Assembly (NCBI GenBank): GCA_030062745.1
Contig: CP099844.1
Location: forward strand, 4,617,481 to 4,681,480
DNA length: 64,000 nt
Source: Capitulum mitella
Lineage: Eukaryota > Arthropoda > Thecostraca > Pollicipedomorpha > Pollicipedidae
Reading direction: 5' to 3'
The notes below the pieces were generated by a model. That model made no database searches. It saw only the letters and a list, made by a program, of their open reading frames with translations, and was not told the origin of the DNA. This document shows, one piece after another, positions 61,074 through 64,000 of this stretch (position 1 is its first letter; each line of letters opens with the position of its first letter). A program made the translations under genes and the position numbers.

Positions 61074-64000
61074 CTGCAACAGCCCGGGCCAGCGGGGTCA
61101 GAATAAGAGGGACGAACGTTCCTGACGGCCCTTCAGACGCGCCGCGCGGGCCGTTAAAAGAATAAGAGGGACGAACGTTCCTGACGGCACAAACGGGGGA
61201 CTGACGCCGCTGACGGTGCAAACAGGGAACTGACGCCGCTGACGGTACAAACGGGCGACTGACGCCGCTGACGGCACAAACGGGGGACTGACGCCGCTGA
61301 CGGTACAAACAGGGACTGACGCCGCTGACGGTACAAACGGGGGACTGACGCCGCTGACGGCACAAATGGGCGGCTGACGTCAATGACGATATAAACGGGG
61401 ACTGACGCGACAATCTTACGGACGATTGACGTCGCTGACGATACAAACGGGGACTGACGCCGCTGACAGTACAAACGGGCGACTGACATCACTGGCGGTA
61501 CAAACGGGGGACTGACATCACTGACGGTACAAACGGGGGACTGACGCCGCTGACGGCACAAACGGGCGGCTGACGTCGCTGACGATATAAACGGGGACTG
61601 ACGCGACAATTTTACGGGCGACTGACGCCGCTGATGGTACAAACGGGCGGCTGACGTCGCTGACGGTACAAACGGGCGGCTGATGTCGCTGACGGTACAA
61701 ACGGGCGGCTGACGTCGCTGGCCGTACAAAAGATGCCCATGCGTCCTTTGCACGGCCACGCGGTCGTCACCGCGCATCCATGCGGTGACGACCACGTGGA
61801 TGCGCGGCGGAGCTGGACCTGTCCAGAATGCTGCAATATTTTCCTCGGTACAAGGCGTGGATAAACGGAAGTTTTATGATTTCCAAATGATACATGTCGC
61901 AGTGGCCCTCAGTCCGCATTCCGCCGCGAGTGAAGAAGTCAACTGGTGGTGCAAACTAGTGCTGTATGTTTATCTTAACGGAGCACGGTCTGAGCAATCA
62001 CCATGTGGCGGCCTCGTCGCGCGTGCTCTATTTCAAACCGTACTCAAATACAAGTAACACCACACTGACCTGGCAGAGGCCCAGTACACTGCTGACCACA
62101 CTTCAGACCGAACTGAACATACCCTGAATACGAGACACTGCCATGCACATACACGTGGCCTAAGGCGTTCTGACCTGGTGGAAGTAGGCAGAGCAGATGC
62201 ACTTCCTGACGATGTCCCATTCGTTCCCTGTGCTGACAATCTCCATCTTCTGCTGGTCCATGATGTCCTTGAGCTGCTGCCGCACCTCGCGCACCTTCCG
62301 CATGGCCTTGCCGTGGATAAAATGGTCCGTGCACCACGACATCGAGTACTGGTTCACCTTCCACTGCATGTACACGTTGAGGAAGGTCAGGTGGTCCGAC
62401 TCGGGCACCTGAAACTTCTCCCGCGCGGCATCCGAGTCCTCCTCGCGGCCCTTGGGCCGGAAGAAGATGGCCGGCACGGAGAGCATCGAGACGATGATGA
62501 GCACCTCCTCGCTGCAGCGCATGTCGCAGCTGACGATCAGCATCTTGGAGAGGGCCGGGTCCAGCGGGAACTCGACCATGCGCTGGCCGAGCGGCGTCAG
62601 CGCGCCCGTGTTGTCCAGCGCCCCCTGCACCCACAGCTGGTACATCGAGTTCAGCATGTTGTCCTGCGGCGGCGGGTCCATGAAGTGGAACTGCAGGAGG
62701 TCGTCCACGCCCAGCGACTTCAGCAGCAGCACCACGTTGGCCAGGTTGGTGCGCTGGATCTCGGGCACGGTGGTCTCGAGCAGCTCCTCCTTGTACTGGC
62801 GCCGCGTGTAGAGCCGGTAGGCCGTGCCGGGTCCGGTGCGGCCCGCCCGGCCCGAGCGCTGGTTCGAGTTGGCCTGAGGAGCACGCGGCGCGGCCGTCAG
62901 AGTCACATCAGGCCGACCGTCACGGCCACAGTCGCGCACTGCGCGCCGGTCACGGTCACGCACGGCACACCGGTCACGGTCACCTTCAGCGGGGAGGTCA
63001 TGGTCACGGGCGAGACGTCCTCTGTCGCCAAGAACGGCTCTCCACAGACAGGACGCCGGCTGCCGCCTTCGCAGAGGGGCAGACAAGGCACCACGTGCCG
63101 TCGTCGAGCGACACCCCAGCGGGGGAGAGGTGACCGCGAGAGAGAGACACCGGCCAGGTCAGAAACTGATGACGAGTGGCGAGCAAGTCACGGCCATCAG
63201 CCGACGGAAACAAACAACGTTGACGCCGCACAAAAGAGGATATAGAGTAACCACCGATACGCCGTCCAGCCAGTCTGCTGAGGTCACCGCGGGTACGATG
63301 TCAGCTCAGAGGTCGTGCATGACAATATCACCACCAACGACAGGCATTATGTCTTTGTCTTTTGTTTGTTTAATGCTTTTCCGTATCTGACCAGGTCAAA
63401 ACACCATGAAATGGGTTACAGGCCTGACAATGGCGTTCCACAATCGCTGTACCGACAGCCGTTTTTCAAGTTAAACACGTGTTTTGAATGTGGATAGCCA
63501 AATCGTAGCCTGCAGTCTTAGAAGTCGATTTATAATATGCATTTTGCCTAAACATTCTGAACCTATGGAGTTTCAAGACCATGTTACCCGGTTTTCGTCC
63601 GTCGTATTCAGCCGTGTCCTATTTTCAACTGTTGCGTGACGTCACGAACCGTCGCAGGGCCGGAAATTTTGCAGAAAATCAGTACTGTATCGCTTCAGCA
63701 GATTGCTACAAAATATAATTCATTGCGTTTTTGTTTTTAGACGTTTTTCAGAAAGCTGAGCGCTGAAAGCGTAATCAGGGTCACTTTTTATACCAACAGA
63801 GCCTATTTATGAAACGTCGACGTATGTGCAACATTCCTTTAGGGGGCAAATGGCCGCCCAAACATGACATACAGCCCGTTTGCGGGCGAGCTCGGTCCGT
63901 ACCGACCCCTGCCGGCCCTCACCTGTGAAATGGGGTAGATCTGCAGCGCGTCCATACCGACGCGCGGGTTGTACACCTTGAGCTTGCAGTAGCCGGCGTC
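60639..64000 (-). CDS. DHX38: DHX38 / PRP16 pre-mRNA splicing ATPase, 3' part (three exons)
   Basis: This is a DEAH-box RNA helicase that remodels the spliceosome between the two steps of splicing, in the nucleus. Coding segments in order of reading are 63923-64000 (cut by the window edge), 62175-62873 and 60639-61073 including the TGA. Both introns are phase 0 with GT-AG ends (CAG/GTGAGG to CAG/GCC, and CAG/GTCAGA to CAG/GCG). The 403 visible residues match the C-terminal third of human DHX38 almost word for word. They include helicase motif VI ([10 protein letters not shown]), the winged-helix and ratchet segment ([16 protein letters not shown]) and the OB-fold ([18 protein letters not shown]). 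The charged tail ends in TPRRFGL, as in human. The tail before TPGR is shorter and different from human. A possible poly(A) signal (TTTATT on +) lies far off at 59913. The identification is very secure; the N-terminal two thirds lie outside the window. Confidence 0.97.
61056..61190. repeat. 72-bp tandem duplication across the exon/intron edge of DHX38
   Basis: The words GCCCTTCAGACGCGCCGC and AGAATAAGAGGGACGAACGT occur at 61056 and again at 61128. The first copy holds the real acceptor and the first coding bases of the last exon. The second lies inside the intron and has lost the acceptor AG, because CTGCAACAG is replaced. Confidence 0.85.
61180..61730. repeat. Minisatellite in the last DHX38 intron, unit about 29 bp
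   Basis: Units read TGACGGTACAAACGGG plus CGACTGACGCCGC, with GGTACAAACGGG and CTGACG(C/T)CG as the most constant words. Two variant blocks with ATATAAACGGGGACTGACGC and GACAAT(C/T)TTACGG recur 196 bases apart (61389 and 61585), so there is a higher-order period. The array is open in frame on the - strand (repeats of [15 protein letters not shown]), but it lies wholly inside an intron and is not a gene. Confidence 0.9.
61763..61807. repeat. Two overlapping, mutually exclusive hairpins
   Basis: GTCGTCACCGC (61763-61773) pairs with 61782-61792. CCGCGCATCCA (61770-61780) pairs with 61797-61807. The stems overlap, so only one can form at a time. They sit in the last DHX38 intron just past the minisatellite. 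Confidence 0.85.
62175..62873 (-). CDS. DHX38: DHX38 exon with motif VI and the winged-helix region
   Basis: This exon of exactly 233 codons runs from [14 protein letters not shown] (motif VI, contacts ATP and RNA) to [13 protein letters not shown]. Its acceptor is CCTCAG/GCC and its donor CAG/GTCAGA, both phase 0, so flanking exons join without a frame change. It is uninterrupted and close to human throughout ([30 protein letters not shown]). Confidence 0.96.
62874..63922 (-). other. DHX38 intron (1049 bp)
   Basis: This is a GT-AG, phase-0 intron. The part next to the downstream exon (62880-63010) is a degenerate run of GTCACGG-like words. The part near 63470-63830 holds a copy of a dispersed repeat (separate entry). 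No coding sequence is seen. Confidence 0.85.
63470..63830. repeat. Diverged dispersed repeat, copy 3 of 3, in a DHX38 intron
   Basis: It shares ACACGTGTTTTGAA, AGCCTGCAGTCTTAGAAG and GAGCGCTGAAAGCGT, and the end CTATTTATGAAACGTCGACG, with the other two copies. It lies in the intron between the first two visible exons. Confidence 0.5.
63923..64000 (-). CDS. DHX38: DHX38 exon, partial (window edge)
   Basis: It encodes 26 residues, [20 protein letters not shown] followed by IYPISQ, just upstream of helicase motif VI. The donor is CAG/GTGAGG, phase 0, at 63922/63923. The exon continues beyond base 64000. Confidence 0.95.

Larger units (their letters stand above)
61074..62174 (-). other. Last DHX38 intron (1101 bp), mostly minisatellite
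   Basis: This is a GT-AG, phase-0 intron. About half of it (61180-61730) is a 28-30 bp minisatellite. The acceptor end carries a 72-bp tandem duplication that copies the first 18 coding bases of the last exon. Confidence 0.9.

Noticed and set aside
60487-61446. 319-codon - strand ORF running from minisatellite into the last DHX38 exon
   Set aside because: It is an intron-repeat reading joined to the exon in a different frame from the true FGL-ending product. The correct splice is supported by the human match.
61154-61795. 213-codon - strand ORF of [15 protein letters not shown] repeats
   Set aside because: It is the intronic minisatellite; there is no start context and no match.
62178-63245. 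355-codon + strand ORF
   Set aside because: It is antisense to a DHX38 exon, open only because of GC-rich codon use on the other strand.
1-64000. Search for LTR, envelope- or capsid-bearing elements and Polintons
   Set aside because: No recognisable protease, integrase, capsid or envelope words and no paired long terminal repeats were seen. All recognised reverse transcriptase pieces belong to LINEs.

Overview
The window reads as a gene-poor, repeat-rich stretch of an arthropod nuclear genome. A crustacean, perhaps a barnacle, is my best guess, but that is inference. The evidence is an integrin alpha chain of the arthropod PS3 kind, spliceosomal introns of about 1.0-1.1 kb, GC-rich coding exons in a mixed-composition background, many decayed LINEs and DNA transposons, and a short TTAGG-like tract. 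Nothing looks bacterial or plasmid-borne.

Only two host genes can be supported. An integrin alpha subunit lies on the + strand at 28953-32348. It is 1131 residues, uninterrupted from signal peptide to cytoplasmic tail, with a poly(A) signal 215 bases after the stop. The last three exons of the pre-mRNA splicing ATPase DHX38/PRP16 lie on the - strand at 60639-64000, and the gene runs off the right edge. Both introns seen there have exact phase-0 GT-AG junctions. The two genes are unrelated in function and about 28 kb apart.

The rest is mobile and repetitive DNA. From left to right: a CAGCTG-rich minisatellite (430-960); the 3' part of an L1/Tx1-like LINE (1600-3090); a dispersed repeat with a partner 54 kb away (4673-4885 and 59040-59213); two minisatellites around 6-7 kb, one holding a perfect 32-bp palindrome; a longer L1/Tx1-like LINE (12485-18110) split by a CR1/Jockey-like LINE (13283-15594); two non-autonomous elements with piggyBac-style TTAA ends (19157-20339 and 39831-41049); a decayed MULE transposase (21700-23400); a foldback element with GGTTCGTA-repeat arms (33512-34188); a diverged direct duplication of about 1.2-1.3 kb (42830-45520); a hAT-type MITE with its 8-bp target duplication (47776-48045) and related ends; an eight-unit 51-bp minisatellite (54383-54789); TA and GATAA microsatellites (57900-58064); and a minisatellite filling much of the last DHX38 intron (61180-61730).

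I found no tRNA, rRNA, CRISPR array, operon or recognisable LTR or virus-like element. The strongest candidates for something new are the foldback element, the TTAA-ended family that carries tandem AGGTCA nuclear-receptor half-sites, and the single-exon integrin with three polybasic cleavage-like sites.
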